From contig CANFVI010000030.1 in the NCBI GenBank assembly GCA_947450405.1, forward strand, positions 1-14,131: a stretch of 14,131 nucleotides of DNA, given 5' to 3'. Positions 1 through 8,078 of this stretch are shown here, in pieces (the stretch's first letter is position 1; each line of letters begins with the position of its first letter). Position numbers and translations under genes: made by a program. The notes beneath the pieces are model-generated. The model had not been told where the DNA came from. It searched no databases and saw nothing but the letters and a program-made list of their open reading frames with translations. This DNA is from Flavobacteriales bacterium (GTDB lineage Bacteria > Bacteroidota > Bacteroidia > NS11-12g > UBA955).

Positions 1-1
1 A

Positions 2-1123
2 AAAGTTGAAATCATGGATTCGGTATTCATGCAAATGAAAGCATTACTCAATTTTGAAAATGAACATTTTAAATTACATGATCAATATTCACTTCGTCCG
101 GTATATTTTCAAATGCCTTCAGAAATTGGATTTGATGTATTTGCGCATATTTTTCTTTTGTTGTCAAATTTGGAAGAAATCATCCTTTCAAAAAACCAAC
201 AACATTTGGATCAGTTTCACAGAATTCAATCTAAGCACCTTTCATTTGTAAAGTCATGCATGCATCTTTTTCCAATGGTGGAAATTGCAATTGACAGACT
301 CAAGGAATTTTTAAAAATTGAAACAAAGCAAGAAAGGGAATTCCAAATAATTCCAACTGCCGACATTGACCAATGTTTCCAGTTTAAAGGAAAACAACTT
401 TATCAATTATTGGGGGGTGCAATAAAATATCCAAAAACGCTTGCAAACAGAATTTCATCGTTGTTTTCGCAAACCGATTCATTTACCCCAAGCGAAACCG
501 TTCAATCTATTTTGTCTGAAAACCCAAACTCAAAAATATTTTGGCTTTGCAACCGCAAACAAAGTAAATTAAACAAACAAGCAAAAAGAAGCAACATTGA
601 ATTTCAAAAAGAGATTCAAGAAAGTGTTAAATACTCGGAAATTGGCATTCATCCATCCTACCAAATAAAAAAAGAAATTGAAATTTATGGCGAAGAGAAA
701 AATTGGCTGGAGGAAATATCACTGCAATTCATTGTTCATAGCCGACAACATTATATTCATTTGCCCCTGCCGAAGACGTATCAAATTTTGAGAAAAATGG
801 ACATTGAACAAGACTGGAGCATGGGTTTCAATGACAATGTTGGATATAGAAGTGGAAGCAGTGTTCCCTATTATTGGTTTGATATTGACACCAATGAAAA
901 AACAAATTTAATCATCAATCCTTTTGTGATTATGGATGTGAGTTGCAAAAACTATTTAAAAATAAATGCGATACAAGCCAAACAATTGGGTAATTTATTT
1001 AAACAAACCCTTCAATATTATAAAGGAAATTTTTGTTTCATTTTTCACAATGAATCTGTTTCAGAAACAGACGGTTGGGAAGCATGGAAAAACACGATAG
1101 TATCATGGGCATCACATATTTAG
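2..1123 (+). CDS. Polysaccharide deacetylase-like family protein, 5' end outside the window
   Basis: This matches a Bacteroidota family annotated as polysaccharide deacetylase-like (NodB-related fold), presumed to act on envelope glycans; the substrate is unknown. Numbering from the ATG at 14, landmarks are a FDVFAHIFLLLSNLEE segment (40-55), TADID (115-119, the likely metal-binding Asp pair), GIHPSY (211-216), SRQHY (243-247) and SMGFNDNVGYRSG (269-281). The frame is open to the window edge with no stop before the ATG. Homologues, as I recall them, carry roughly 70-100 more residues before the FDVFA segment, so I treat the gene as truncated by the window rather than starting at 14. The 3' end overlaps the next gene, which suggests cotranscription. 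The family call is confident; the enzymatic activity is inferred only. Confidence 0.75.
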   Translation, partial: KVEIMDSVFMQMKALLNFENEHFKLHDQYSLRPVYFQMPSEIGFDVFAHIFLLLSNLEEIILSKNQQHLDQFHRIQSKHLSFVKSCMHLFPMVEIAIDRLKEFLKIETKQEREFQIIPTADIDQCFQFKGKQLYQLLGGAIKYPKTLANRISSLFSQTDSFTPSETVQSILSENPNSKIFWLCNRKQSKLNKQAKRSNIEFQKEIQESVKYSEIGIHPSYQIKKEIEIYGEEKNWLEEISLQFIVHSRQHYIHLPLPKTYQILRKMDIEQDWSMGFNDNVGYRSGSSVPYYWFDIDTNEKTNLIINPFVIMDVSCKNYLKINAIQAKQLGNLFKQTLQYYKGNFCFIFHNESVSETDGWEAWKNTIVSWASHI

Positions 1124-2034
1124 AACGTTGGCAAATTGACACCCAAAAATGGGATCAATGTATTTTGTCAAGTACACATTCATTAAGTTACGCATTGTCG
1201 GGTTATCTCGATGGTGTTTGCGATCCTATTTCAGATTATTCAAATATTGAATTTGAAAACGAAAACGATTCAGAACTCTACGGACAGTGGGGAGCTTTGG
1301 TGTTGAATGATTACGAAGCTGTTTTTCCATTGCCATGGAGAAAGAAATATGGAATTCATTATGTTTTTCAACCTAGTTTTTGTCAGCAACTCGGACTTTT
1401 CGGAAATCCGGGGATTTTAACGAGCGAAGATTTTTTAAGGGCAATACCAAAAAAATTCTTAAAAATTCATTTACAAATTCATCCATTCTTTGGTCAACCC
1501 AAAAAGGCCAAGGAGAAAACCAATTTCATTTTAAAATGCCCACATTTGCCTGAGGATTGCTTCAATAAAGATGCATTGAAAAACGTGAAACGCACCGAAG
1601 AAGCTGAGGTTTATTATAAAAAACCCTACAAAATTGTTGACATCCTCAAAATTTACGACGACGCTTGGGCGAGTTTTAATTCATTTGTTTGGTTTAATGA
1701 TTACGAAGGATTCGAAGCCGCTTGTTTGAATTTAGAAAAAAATGATCTCATTTATCCCATTTTGGCAAAGTCGAATGACGGAACAAATCTTGGCGGAGCT
1801 ATCTTTTTAATTTCACCGAAAAGGATTCACTATGTCTGCGCTGGCCCAACGGAAGCTGGCAAAGAAATTGGAATCATGCATGGCATTATCAACCATGTTG
1901 CGAAAGAATTTCCGAACCACGAAATTGACTTTGAGGGATCATCGATTCCATCGGTTGCGCAATTCTATAAAAAATTTGGCCCTATCAATGAGCCATTTTA
2001 TATAATTCAACGAACTTTGTTTTCTAATTTATGA
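1105..2034 (+). CDS. GNAT/FemAB-like acyltransferase family protein
   Basis: This is a protein of about 309 residues resembling Bacteroidota hypothetical proteins with an acetyltransferase (GNAT/FemAB-like) fold. Recognisable parts are an N-terminal KWD...SLSYALSGYLD segment, then YEAVFPLPWRKKYGIHYVFQ and QQLGLFG, and a C-terminal half containing GGAIFL, IHYVCAGPTEAGKE, and DFEGSSIPSVAQFYKKFG. No signal peptide or membrane segment is seen. I chose the ATG at 1105 because the following GITYLERW begins the conserved region. An ATG at 1084 and a TTG at 1075 are in-frame alternatives. The start overlaps the end of the deacetylase-like gene by 19 nt, and the stop overlaps menA as ATGA. The substrate cannot be deduced. 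Pairing with the deacetylase-like gene hints at a shared role in modifying an envelope component, but this is inference. Confidence 0.7.
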   Translation: MGITYLERWQIDTQKWDQCILSSTHSLSYALSGYLDGVCDPISDYSNIEFENENDSELYGQWGALVLNDYEAVFPLPWRKKYGIHYVFQPSFCQQLGLFGNPGILTSEDFLRAIPKKFLKIHLQIHPFFGQPKKAKEKTNFILKCPHLPEDCFNKDALKNVKRTEEAEVYYKKPYKIVDILKIYDDAWASFNSFVWFNDYEGFEAACLNLEKNDLIYPILAKSNDGTNLGGAIFLISPKRIHYVCAGPTEAGKEIGIMHGIINHVAKEFPNHEIDFEGSSIPSVAQFYKKFGPINEPFYIIQRTLFSNL

Positions 2035-3008
2035 TCAAACCCTGGATACAATCAGCCCGTTTGCGCACTTTGCCTTTGGCAATTGCAGGAATATTATTGG
2101 GTTCGGCAATTTCAAAATTGCATGGACATGCAAATTGGCAAATTTCAACCTTGGCATTAATCACCGCCATTTTACTTCAGATTCTCTCAAATTTTGCAAA
2201 TGACTACGGCGATTTCAAAAAAGGTACAGATAGCCTTGCTGGAAGAACCGACCGAATGTTAACAACAGGAAGTATTTCCGAAGCTGCCATGAAAAATGCA
2301 CTTTTCATTTTAACAGGCATCGTTTTTCTATGCGGTTTATCCATGATCTACTTGTCATTCCAATTCAAATTAATCAATCAAAACAACATTTACTTTTTCA
2401 TTGGATTGGGAATTCTCTCAATCATCAGCGCCATAACCTATACAATTGGTAAAAAAGCTTATGCATATTTGGGTTTAGGCGATATATTCGTTTTTGTATT
2501 TTTCGGGTTGGCTCCAGTGCTAGGAATTTCAAAATTATTGGGTTGTGATTTAAACCTAAACTTTGGATTAGCCGCAATTGGAATGGGCTTACTAAGCATG
2601 GCTGTGCTTAATACCAATAATTATCGTGATATTGAGTCAGACAAACTAAGCAACAAAATAACCATTGCCGTTAGATTGGGAAGAAAATGGACACTTTTCT
2701 ATCACAGAATTTTATTGATTTTGGGATTTTCAACCATCTTTTTTTCTATGCTAAATTACCTGAATGAAATATTTAAATTAAGTGAATCAAATACTTCACT
2801 GGAAATGTTTATGGTTTTTGGAATTTTTTCTCCCGCTGCAATTTTATTAAGCTCACATTTCACAGATTTGCGTCGTTTGGAACCAGGCGATAGAGAGATG
2901 ATCAATCCGCAATTGAAAAAATTATCGTTGACCATTCTTTTGCTGATCATGATTTACAGTTCCTTTGTTTGGTATTTGTTAAATATCATTGGTTTGCCAA
3001 AAAATTGA
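2031..3008 (+). CDS. menA: 1,4-dihydroxy-2-naphthoate polyprenyltransferase
   Basis: MenA attaches the polyprenyl tail to 1,4-dihydroxy-2-naphthoate to make demethylmenaquinone, in the inner membrane. It belongs to the UbiA prenyltransferase superfamily. The 325-residue product is of family-typical length and very hydrophobic, with about eight or nine membrane segments. The first Asp-rich motif is NDYGDFKKGTD (57-67), followed by GRTDRMLTTG. The second is NNYRDIESDK (196-205), followed by the MenA-type KITIAVRLGRK. The ATG overlaps the upstream stop codon as ATGA, indicating translational coupling, and menC begins one base after the stop. That menA-menC neighbourhood supports menaquinone rather than ubiquinone or heme synthesis. 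An in-frame UbiA relative of other specificity is unlikely. Confidence 0.92.
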   Translation: MIKPWIQSARLRTLPLAIAGILLGSAISKLHGHANWQISTLALITAILLQILSNFANDYGDFKKGTDSLAGRTDRMLTTGSISEAAMKNALFILTGIVFLCGLSMIYLSFQFKLINQNNIYFFIGLGILSIISAITYTIGKKAYAYLGLGDIFVFVFFGLAPVLGISKLLGCDLNLNFGLAAIGMGLLSMAVLNTNNYRDIESDKLSNKITIAVRLGRKWTLFYHRILLILGFSTIFFSMLNYLNEIFKLSESNTSLEMFMVFGIFSPAAILLSSHFTDLRRLEPGDREMINPQLKKLSLTILLLIMIYSSFVWYLLNIIGLPKN

Positions 3009-3009
3009 T

Positions 3010-4029
3010 ATGTATATTTCAATTGAAAAACATATTCTCCAATTTATAAAACCTGCAAAAACAAGTAGAGGCGAATACGCCGAAAAACCAGCATATCTTT
3101 TGTGGATCAAAGACGGAAATATTTCTGTTTGTGGTGAAGCCTCTCCCCTACACGACTTAAGCATTGATGGCAAAATAGATTTACTCGAAATTGTCAAACC
3201 TTTTGAAAATCAAAAATTAACACCGCAAGATTTATTAGAAATTCTCGACGCTTGGAAAGCTTATCCCTCATTGAGATTCGCATTATTCTGTTGCTTAGAA
3301 AAACTAAAAGTACAAAGTGAAACAAAGAATACTTGGGTAAACAATGCCTTTACATCTGGGCTTGAAGGTATAAAAATCAACGGTTTGGTTTGGATGAACG
3401 ACATCGATTCGATGTACCAAGAGGCCATTGAAAAAATCCATGCAGGATTTACCTGTATCAAAATCAAAGTGGGCGCCTTAGATTTTGACGCAGAATGCAG
3501 GTTAATTGAAAAAATCAGAAAACAATTTAACGCTTTCAAAATTGAGTTAAGATTAGACGCAAATGGTGGGTTTTTAACCGATGACGCACTTTTTCAAATA
3601 AAGGAACTTTCCAGATTCGAAATCCATTCGTTGGAACAACCCATAAAAGCCTACCAGCCTGAAATGATGGGAGAAATTTGTGCCAAGAGCAAAATAGACA
3701 TTGCATTAGACGAAGAACTTATTGGTGTAAATCTTGATCATGCGGCGGTGTTGCTATCTATGATTTCTCCAAAATATATTATTTTAAAACCTACACTTTT
3801 GGGTGGATTTGACATTTGTGATCAATGGATTGATGAAGCTTCCAAACAAAATATAGGTTGGTGGAGCACATCGGCGCTTGAAGGAAACATTGGTTTATCC
3901 GACATTGCCCAATGGGTTTCAAGTTACAAATTATCTATGCCTCAAGGACTTGGAACTGGTTCATTGTTTGTGAAAAATTTCCCTCCAAAAACAAAAACGG
4001 TCAAAGAACATTTATTTTATATCTCGTAA
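3010..4029 (+). CDS. menC: o-Succinylbenzoate synthase (enolase superfamily)
   Basis: MenC dehydrates SHCHC to o-succinylbenzoate in menaquinone biosynthesis, in the cytoplasm. The 339-residue product shows the muconate-lactonizing-enzyme layout. It has the catalytic pair KIK (K151, K153), metal ligands D183 in LRLDANGG, E209 in LEQP and D234 in ALDEEL, and the second base K260 in ILKPTLLGG. The C-terminal EGNIGLSDIAQWV and PQGLGTGSLF segments are typical of Bacteroidota MenC. I use the ATG at 3010, one base after the menA stop. A TTG at 2989 would overlap menA and adds no conserved sequence. All catalytic residues are present. The enolase superfamily includes dipeptide epimerases, but the adjacency to menA favours MenC. 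Confidence 0.9.
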   Translation: MYISIEKHILQFIKPAKTSRGEYAEKPAYLLWIKDGNISVCGEASPLHDLSIDGKIDLLEIVKPFENQKLTPQDLLEILDAWKAYPSLRFALFCCLEKLKVQSETKNTWVNNAFTSGLEGIKINGLVWMNDIDSMYQEAIEKIHAGFTCIKIKVGALDFDAECRLIEKIRKQFNAFKIELRLDANGGFLTDDALFQIKELSRFEIHSLEQPIKAYQPEMMGEICAKSKIDIALDEELIGVNLDHAAVLLSMISPKYIILKPTLLGGFDICDQWIDEASKQNIGWWSTSALEGNIGLSDIAQWVSSYKLSMPQGLGTGSLFVKNFPPKTKTVKEHLFYIS

Positions 4030-4048
4030 TTACACTTAACAAAACATT

Positions 4049-5464
4049 GTGAATCAAGAATTTATATCCCTCATTAACAAAACACTTCCAGAATCGGAAG
4101 TGAAGCTTCTACTTGATTCTATGCTTGAGCCGGTTGGCACGTCCATCCGAATTAACAGAAATAAAATTCAAAATATTCACGTGGAACACAGCAACATTCC
4201 ACATTGTAGCGATGGATTTTTATTGAAGGAAAGACCCTTATTTACGGCCGATCCTGCGTTGCACGCAGGTGCATACTATGTGCAAGAGAGTAACAGTATG
4301 TGGGTTGGAGAATTGGTTAAACATTTGAATGAAAAAAACGCAGCGGGCTCTGTAGTGTTGGATTTGTGCGGGGCTCCCGGTGGAAAAAGCACCCATATTT
4401 CGTCGGTTTTACGCCAAGGTGACTTGTTAATTGCCAACGAAGTCATTCAAAGTAGGAATGCGATTTTGTACGAAAATTTGTGCAAATGGGGAAATGCAAA
4501 TGCCGTGGTTACAAGGGCCGACGCAAAGCAGTTTGGTCAATTGAATGAGGTATTCGACATTGTTGTTTGTGATGCACCTTGTTCTGGGGAAGGCATGTTT
4601 CGGAAAGATGAAACTGCGGTGAGAGAGTGGTCTATGCAAAATGTACAACTTTGTGCCGAACGTCAGCAACGCATTGTTCACGATATTTGGAAATCACTAA
4701 AACCCAATGGGTATTTGATTTATAGCACTTGCACATTCAATCGCTCAGAAAATGAAGACAATGTAAATCGCTTTTGCAAAGAACTCAATGCCAAAACAAT
4801 TCCGGTTCTTTTGGAGGGACATGAAAACCTTTATTGCCTCGAAGAAAATATGTACAGGTGCATGCCCCATAGAACGTTGGGTGAAGGTTTCTTTTTTGCA
4901 GTAATACAGAAAAACGGCGATAACATGGAAAATGATCAAGCTGATGTGATTGAAAATCAATCAAAAAAAGACTTCGCACAATACAAAAAGAACCAAGCGA
5001 GCAAGTCTGGAAACAAGCAAAAGAACAAAAAAGAAATTTTAACATTGCCATTTGAGGCCAATGATTGGGATGCATTTTCTGGAGCTGAAGGCACTTACGC
5101 ATTGAAAACTGGCGCTTGGTTTGATAACAATCCCACTTTATTGAACACCATTCCATCTATTGTTCATCCGGGGGTGGCCATTGGTAAAATTTTCAATGGA
5201 GACTGGAAGGTTGAACCCGCTTTTGACTTGGGCTGTGACGATCTGAATCTTTATCCCACTATAGAATTGGATATTGAACAAGCATTCAAATATTACCGCA
5301 GAGAGTTTTTAAACGTGATTTCCGACAACAAAGGCACAGTGGGTTTACGTTGGAACAACCTACACCTTGGAACAGCAAACAGCGTTAAAAATGGCCTGAA
5401 TAATTTATGGCCGGTTGGCTGGAGAATTCGCAGCGAAATGCAAGCAAAAAGTATTGTTTACTAA
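4049..5464 (+). CDS. rsmF: RsmF-type 16S rRNA m5C methyltransferase (NOL1/NOP2/Sun family)
   Basis: This is an S-adenosylmethionine-dependent rRNA cytosine-5 methyltransferase. The 471 residues match the E. coli RsmF length (about 480). Visible parts are the N-terminal SIRIN strand (32-36), the SAM-binding DLCGAPGGKS (105-114), NEVIQSRN (130-137), and the DAPCSGEGMFRKD motif whose C178 is the product-release Cys. C228 in YSTCTF is the catalytic nucleophile. A Lys/Gln/Asn-rich, probably disordered linker (about 292-328) precedes the C-terminal RsmF-type RNA-binding domain. The start is GTG at 4049: an in-frame TAA lies at 4037, and the next in-frame ATG comes only 25 codons in. It follows menC by 19 nt. 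The exact target cytosine (1407 by analogy) is inferred from family. A weak parS-like word lies at 4173-4188 inside it. Confidence 0.85.
   Translation: MNQEFISLINKTLPESEVKLLLDSMLEPVGTSIRINRNKIQNIHVEHSNIPHCSDGFLLKERPLFTADPALHAGAYYVQESNSMWVGELVKHLNEKNAAGSVVLDLCGAPGGKSTHISSVLRQGDLLIANEVIQSRNAILYENLCKWGNANAVVTRADAKQFGQLNEVFDIVVCDAPCSGEGMFRKDETAVREWSMQNVQLCAERQQRIVHDIWKSLKPNGYLIYSTCTFNRSENEDNVNRFCKELNAKTIPVLLEGHENLYCLEENMYRCMPHRTLGEGFFFAVIQKNGDNMENDQADVIENQSKKDFAQYKKNQASKSGNKQKNKKEILTLPFEANDWDAFSGAEGTYALKTGAWFDNNPTLLNTIPSIVHPGVAIGKIFNGDWKVEPAFDLGCDDLNLYPTIELDIEQAFKYYRREFLNVISDNKGTVGLRWNNLHLGTANSVKNGLNNLWPVGWRIRSEMQAKSIVY
4173..4188. other. Weak parS-like sequence (candidate)
   Basis: The 16-mer ATATTCACGTGGAACA contains the central CACGTG and a complete right half-site GTGGAACA. 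It matches the ParB-binding consensus TGTTTCACGTGGAACA at 13 of 16 positions, with all three mismatches in the outer left arm. It lies inside the rsmF coding sequence, so chance is plausible. It is listed because two much better sites lie about 5.6-6.2 kb downstream. Confidence 0.3.
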
Positions 5465-5493
5465 AAACTGTACAAATCAACACCCATCTACAC

Positions 5494-5512
5494 TTTATGT
5501 TCAAAACATAAA
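5494..5512. repeat. Perfect inverted repeat upstream of the M16 promoter
   Basis: The arms TTTATGTT and AACATAAA form a perfect 8-bp dyad around the 3-nt spacer CAA. It sits in the 83-bp gap between rsmF and the M16 operon, about 24 bp upstream of the TAnnTTTG element and abutting the expected -33 region. It is AT-rich and has no following T-run, so it is a poor intrinsic terminator. An operator for a dimeric regulator is a more natural reading, but no regulator can be named. Confidence 0.45.
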
Positions 5513-5535
5513 CCTGTGACAGCTTAGTTAGCAGG

Positions 5536-5543
5536 TAAATTTG
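5536..5543 (+). promoter_or_regulatory. Bacteroidota-type -7 element for the M16 operon (probably leaderless)
   Basis: TAAATTTG exactly matches the Bacteroidota -7 consensus TAnnTTTG. It ends four bases before the GTG start codon at 5548, so transcription would begin at or within a base or two of the start codon. The first TAA of the element is also the in-frame stop that limits the M16 gene. The -33 region (around 5513-5518) has only a weak TGTG resembling TTTG. Confidence 0.6.
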
Positions 5544-5547
5544 TATT

Positions 5548-6792
5548 GTGATAAAATATAATCGCTTTACATTAAAAAACGGATTGCGGGTAGTTCACCA
5601 ATTCGACCCATCAGAAAGCAATGTTGTGTTGAACACCCTTTACAATGTGGGTGCCCGAGATGAAGATTCAAACAGAACTGGATTTGCCCATCTCTTTGAA
5701 CACTTGATGTTTGGAGGAAGCGAAAACGTTCCATCTTTTGATGAAGCCATAGAAAATGCTGGGGGTCAAAACAACGCTTTTACCACCAATGAAATCACCA
5801 ATTACTACATCAATGTTCCCTTAGAAAATATTGAAACCGCTTTCTGGTTAGAAAGCGATAGAATGATGGCGTTGAATATCAACGAAAAATCACTTTCAGT
5901 TCAGCAAGGTGTTGTTATTGAAGAATTTAAGCAACGCTGTTACAATGCTCCTTTCGGACAACTTTGGCACCACATCAGAAATTTATTGTATACAAACAGT
6001 CCTTACCGTTGGCCAACAATTGGACAAGAAATTTTACACGTGGAAACTGCAAACTTGCAGGATGTACAATCGTTTTACAACAAACATTATATCCCTCAAA
6101 ATGCAATTGTTTCAATAGTAGGAAATTTATCTCTTGAAGAAACAAAAGCACTTTGTGAAAAATGGTTTGAAAACATAGAAAAACCAGGTGAAACCAATAA
6201 AAACAACTACATAAAAGACATCCCTCAAACGGAAAGAAAATTTTTAGAAACCACAGATCTTTCTCCCAATCCTGCCGTTTTCTTGGTATGGAGAGGTCCT
6301 TCGTACAAAGAGCCGGGAAGTTTGGAATTGGATATTTTCTCTGATATGTTGGGTGGGTCTGAAGTTTCAGATTTGCAGCAGGTTCTTGTAAAAGAAAAAC
6401 AAATTTGTAACGCCGCTGAGTGCTTTTATATCAGGGGAATTGATGAGGGAATTTTTATTCTTTATGGAATTCTCAACGAGGGGCAAACGCATGAAACTGT
6501 TGAAATTGAATTGTTTAACACTATGCAAAATTTCATTGCCAAAGGAAATGCCAATGAATTTACGTTTGAAGGAATCAAGAATAAGGCTTACACAAATATC
6601 CTTTTCGAACAAATCAACCCCATGAACCGCGCGCAAAAATTGGCGTATTTTGAGAATCTCGGAAATTTAGAAGGCATAAACCAAGAAGCTGAATTGGTTA
6701 AAAACCTCAATTTAACCGACGTACTCCAACATGCTGCTACCACGTTTGAGCAAAAAAATATGTCTGTAATTTACTATTCACCAATGTCATGA
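5548..6792 (+). CDS. M16 family zinc peptidase, catalytic subunit
   Basis: This is an insulinase/pitrilysin-family (M16B-like) metallopeptidase subunit of 414 residues. The inverted zinc motif HxxEH is present as HLFEH (48-52) within GFAHLFEHLMFGGS. The third ligand is E125 or E126 in GVVIEEFKQR. NNAFTTNEITNYYINVP is a typical M16 active-site strand. No signal peptide is seen, so a cytoplasmic location is likely. The start is GTG at 5548, since an in-frame stop lies at 5536. Its stop overlaps the ATG of the second M16 gene by 4 nt. As in known two-chain M16B peptidases and mitochondrial processing peptidase, this would be the zinc-bearing partner. Natural substrates are unknown; such enzymes often degrade peptides held in an enclosed chamber. 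Confidence 0.88.
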   Translation: MIKYNRFTLKNGLRVVHQFDPSESNVVLNTLYNVGARDEDSNRTGFAHLFEHLMFGGSENVPSFDEAIENAGGQNNAFTTNEITNYYINVPLENIETAFWLESDRMMALNINEKSLSVQQGVVIEEFKQRCYNAPFGQLWHHIRNLLYTNSPYRWPTIGQEILHVETANLQDVQSFYNKHYIPQNAIVSIVGNLSLEETKALCEKWFENIEKPGETNKNNYIKDIPQTERKFLETTDLSPNPAVFLVWRGPSYKEPGSLELDIFSDMLGGSEVSDLQQVLVKEKQICNAAECFYIRGIDEGIFILYGILNEGQTHETVEIELFNTMQNFIAKGNANEFTFEGIKNKAYTNILFEQINPMNRAQKLAYFENLGNLEGINQEAELVKNLNLTDVLQHAATTFEQKNMSVIYYSPMS

Positions 6793-8078
6793 ACCAAGTC
6801 TTTAGAAAAAACCCACCCAATACACGCACGATAAAGAGTTTTCCGGTTCCTGAAATTCAAGAGCAAACCACCGAAAAACAAAGGTTATTCGTTTCTCACA
6901 CCGAAAATTTGGGAGTTGTAAAAATGATGCTGTGGTTTCCACATGGAAAATCTTTACAGAAATCATCGTTTATCGCTGATGCAGCTTACAGTTTGATTTT
7001 GTCGGGTGGAGATGGAAAAAGTGAAAAAGAAATCATCGATTACCTCGATCATTTGGGAGCAAGTATCAATATCGATTGTGAAATTTTTGGTGCCACTGCA
7101 ACCATTCGCTGTGCCAAAGAATGTGCAGTTTCGGTTTTGGAATGGATTGTAAATCATATGATTCACGCGGAATACCCAGACCGTGAATTTGAAAATTACA
7201 AACTCATTAAAAAGGCATCCATCGAAAGAAAAATGCAAACCCCACAATATTGGGCAGGTCGTTTGGCATCAGAAAATTACTACGGTGCAAACCATTTATT
7301 GGGAAAACACGGACATCTAGAAGAAATTGAATCACTCACCAAATCTGATGTTCTGGGTTACCGCGATGAATTTATTCACCCCGGAAATTGCATGTTGCTT
7401 GTTGCGGGTGATTGCAATGATGCACTTCAGGAAGCACTTAAAAAATTACATAACAGCTATTTTGAATCAAAATTCGAAATCAACATTGATGACGAAACAA
7501 TAAATAGCGACAGAAATTACCCAGATATTATTTACCACGATTTGCCAAATAGTTCTCAGGTTAGTTTGCAACTGATTAAGCACGTTGGAAATTTGCATGA
7601 AACTGAATTACATACATTTACCTTATTGAATATGATTTTGGGGGGATATTTTGGCAGCCGATTGATGCAAGAAATCAGGGAAGAAAAAGGTTTAACCTAT
7701 GGAATTGGTTCATATTTCAGACCAGCCATGCAAGGTAGAACTTGGATTATCAGTGGCGAAATGAACAGCACAAATGCCCAACTGGCATTGGATTGCACTT
7801 TAGAAATCATGGAAAAACTCAGAACCGAATTGGTATCAGAAGAGGAATTGGAAAAAGCCAAACGTTATTACAGTGGTCAGTTCAGATCAGGCTTTGATGG
7901 ACCTTTTGCATTGGCAGCAAAGGTTCAACAAAAAATATTAAGAAATTACAGCGATCAATTTTTCACCGATACACTTGAACACATTTGGAACATCACACCA
8001 GAACAAATTAAAACCGCAGCACAAAATTATTTAGATCCAAAATCGTTTATTAAGGTGATGGCAGGTAAAATTCAATAA
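6789..8078 (+). CDS. M16 family peptidase-like protein, non-zinc partner subunit
   Basis: This 429-residue M16 relative lacks HxxEH: the equivalent region reads FIADAAYSLILSGG (61-74). It retains the C-terminal signature GGYFGSRLMQEIREEKGLTYG (285-305), where R297 and Y304 correspond to the Arg/Tyr pair that helps bind substrate in the non-catalytic half of M16 enzymes. The obvious reading is the partner of the upstream subunit in a heterodimer. The ATG overlaps the upstream stop (ATGA), which fits stoichiometric coupled translation. No signal peptide is visible. Family assignment is firm; heterodimer formation is inferred from the complementary residues and the overlap. Confidence 0.87.
   Translation: MNQVFRKNPPNTRTIKSFPVPEIQEQTTEKQRLFVSHTENLGVVKMMLWFPHGKSLQKSSFIADAAYSLILSGGDGKSEKEIIDYLDHLGASINIDCEIFGATATIRCAKECAVSVLEWIVNHMIHAEYPDREFENYKLIKKASIERKMQTPQYWAGRLASENYYGANHLLGKHGHLEEIESLTKSDVLGYRDEFIHPGNCMLLVAGDCNDALQEALKKLHNSYFESKFEINIDDETINSDRNYPDIIYHDLPNSSQVSLQLIKHVGNLHETELHTFTLLNMILGGYFGSRLMQEIREEKGLTYGIGSYFRPAMQGRTWIISGEMNSTNAQLALDCTLEIMEKLRTELVSEEELEKAKRYYSGQFRSGFDGPFALAAKVQQKILRNYSDQFFTDTLEHIWNITPEQIKTAAQNYLDPKSFIKVMAGKIQ

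Noticed and set aside
2989..3009. TTG start for menC overlapping menA
   Set aside because: The added residues (VCQKID) are not part of the conserved MenC fold, and an ATG at 3010 is placed one base after the menA stop.
4785..5156. Antisense open frames inside rsmF, mnmG and other genes
   Set aside because: They lie fully within strong conserved coding genes, show no recognisable domains and have low-complexity composition typical of shadow frames.
5494..5535. Inverted repeat after rsmF as an intrinsic terminator
   Set aside because: The stem is AT-only apart from one G-C pair and is followed by CCTGTGAC, not a T-run.
6035..6050. TTTTACACGTGGAAAC in the first M16 gene as a parS site
   Set aside because: It has the CACGTG centre but only 12 of 16 matches, with mismatches in both arms, including the key C of the right arm. 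It fits ordinary coding sequence (HVETA).
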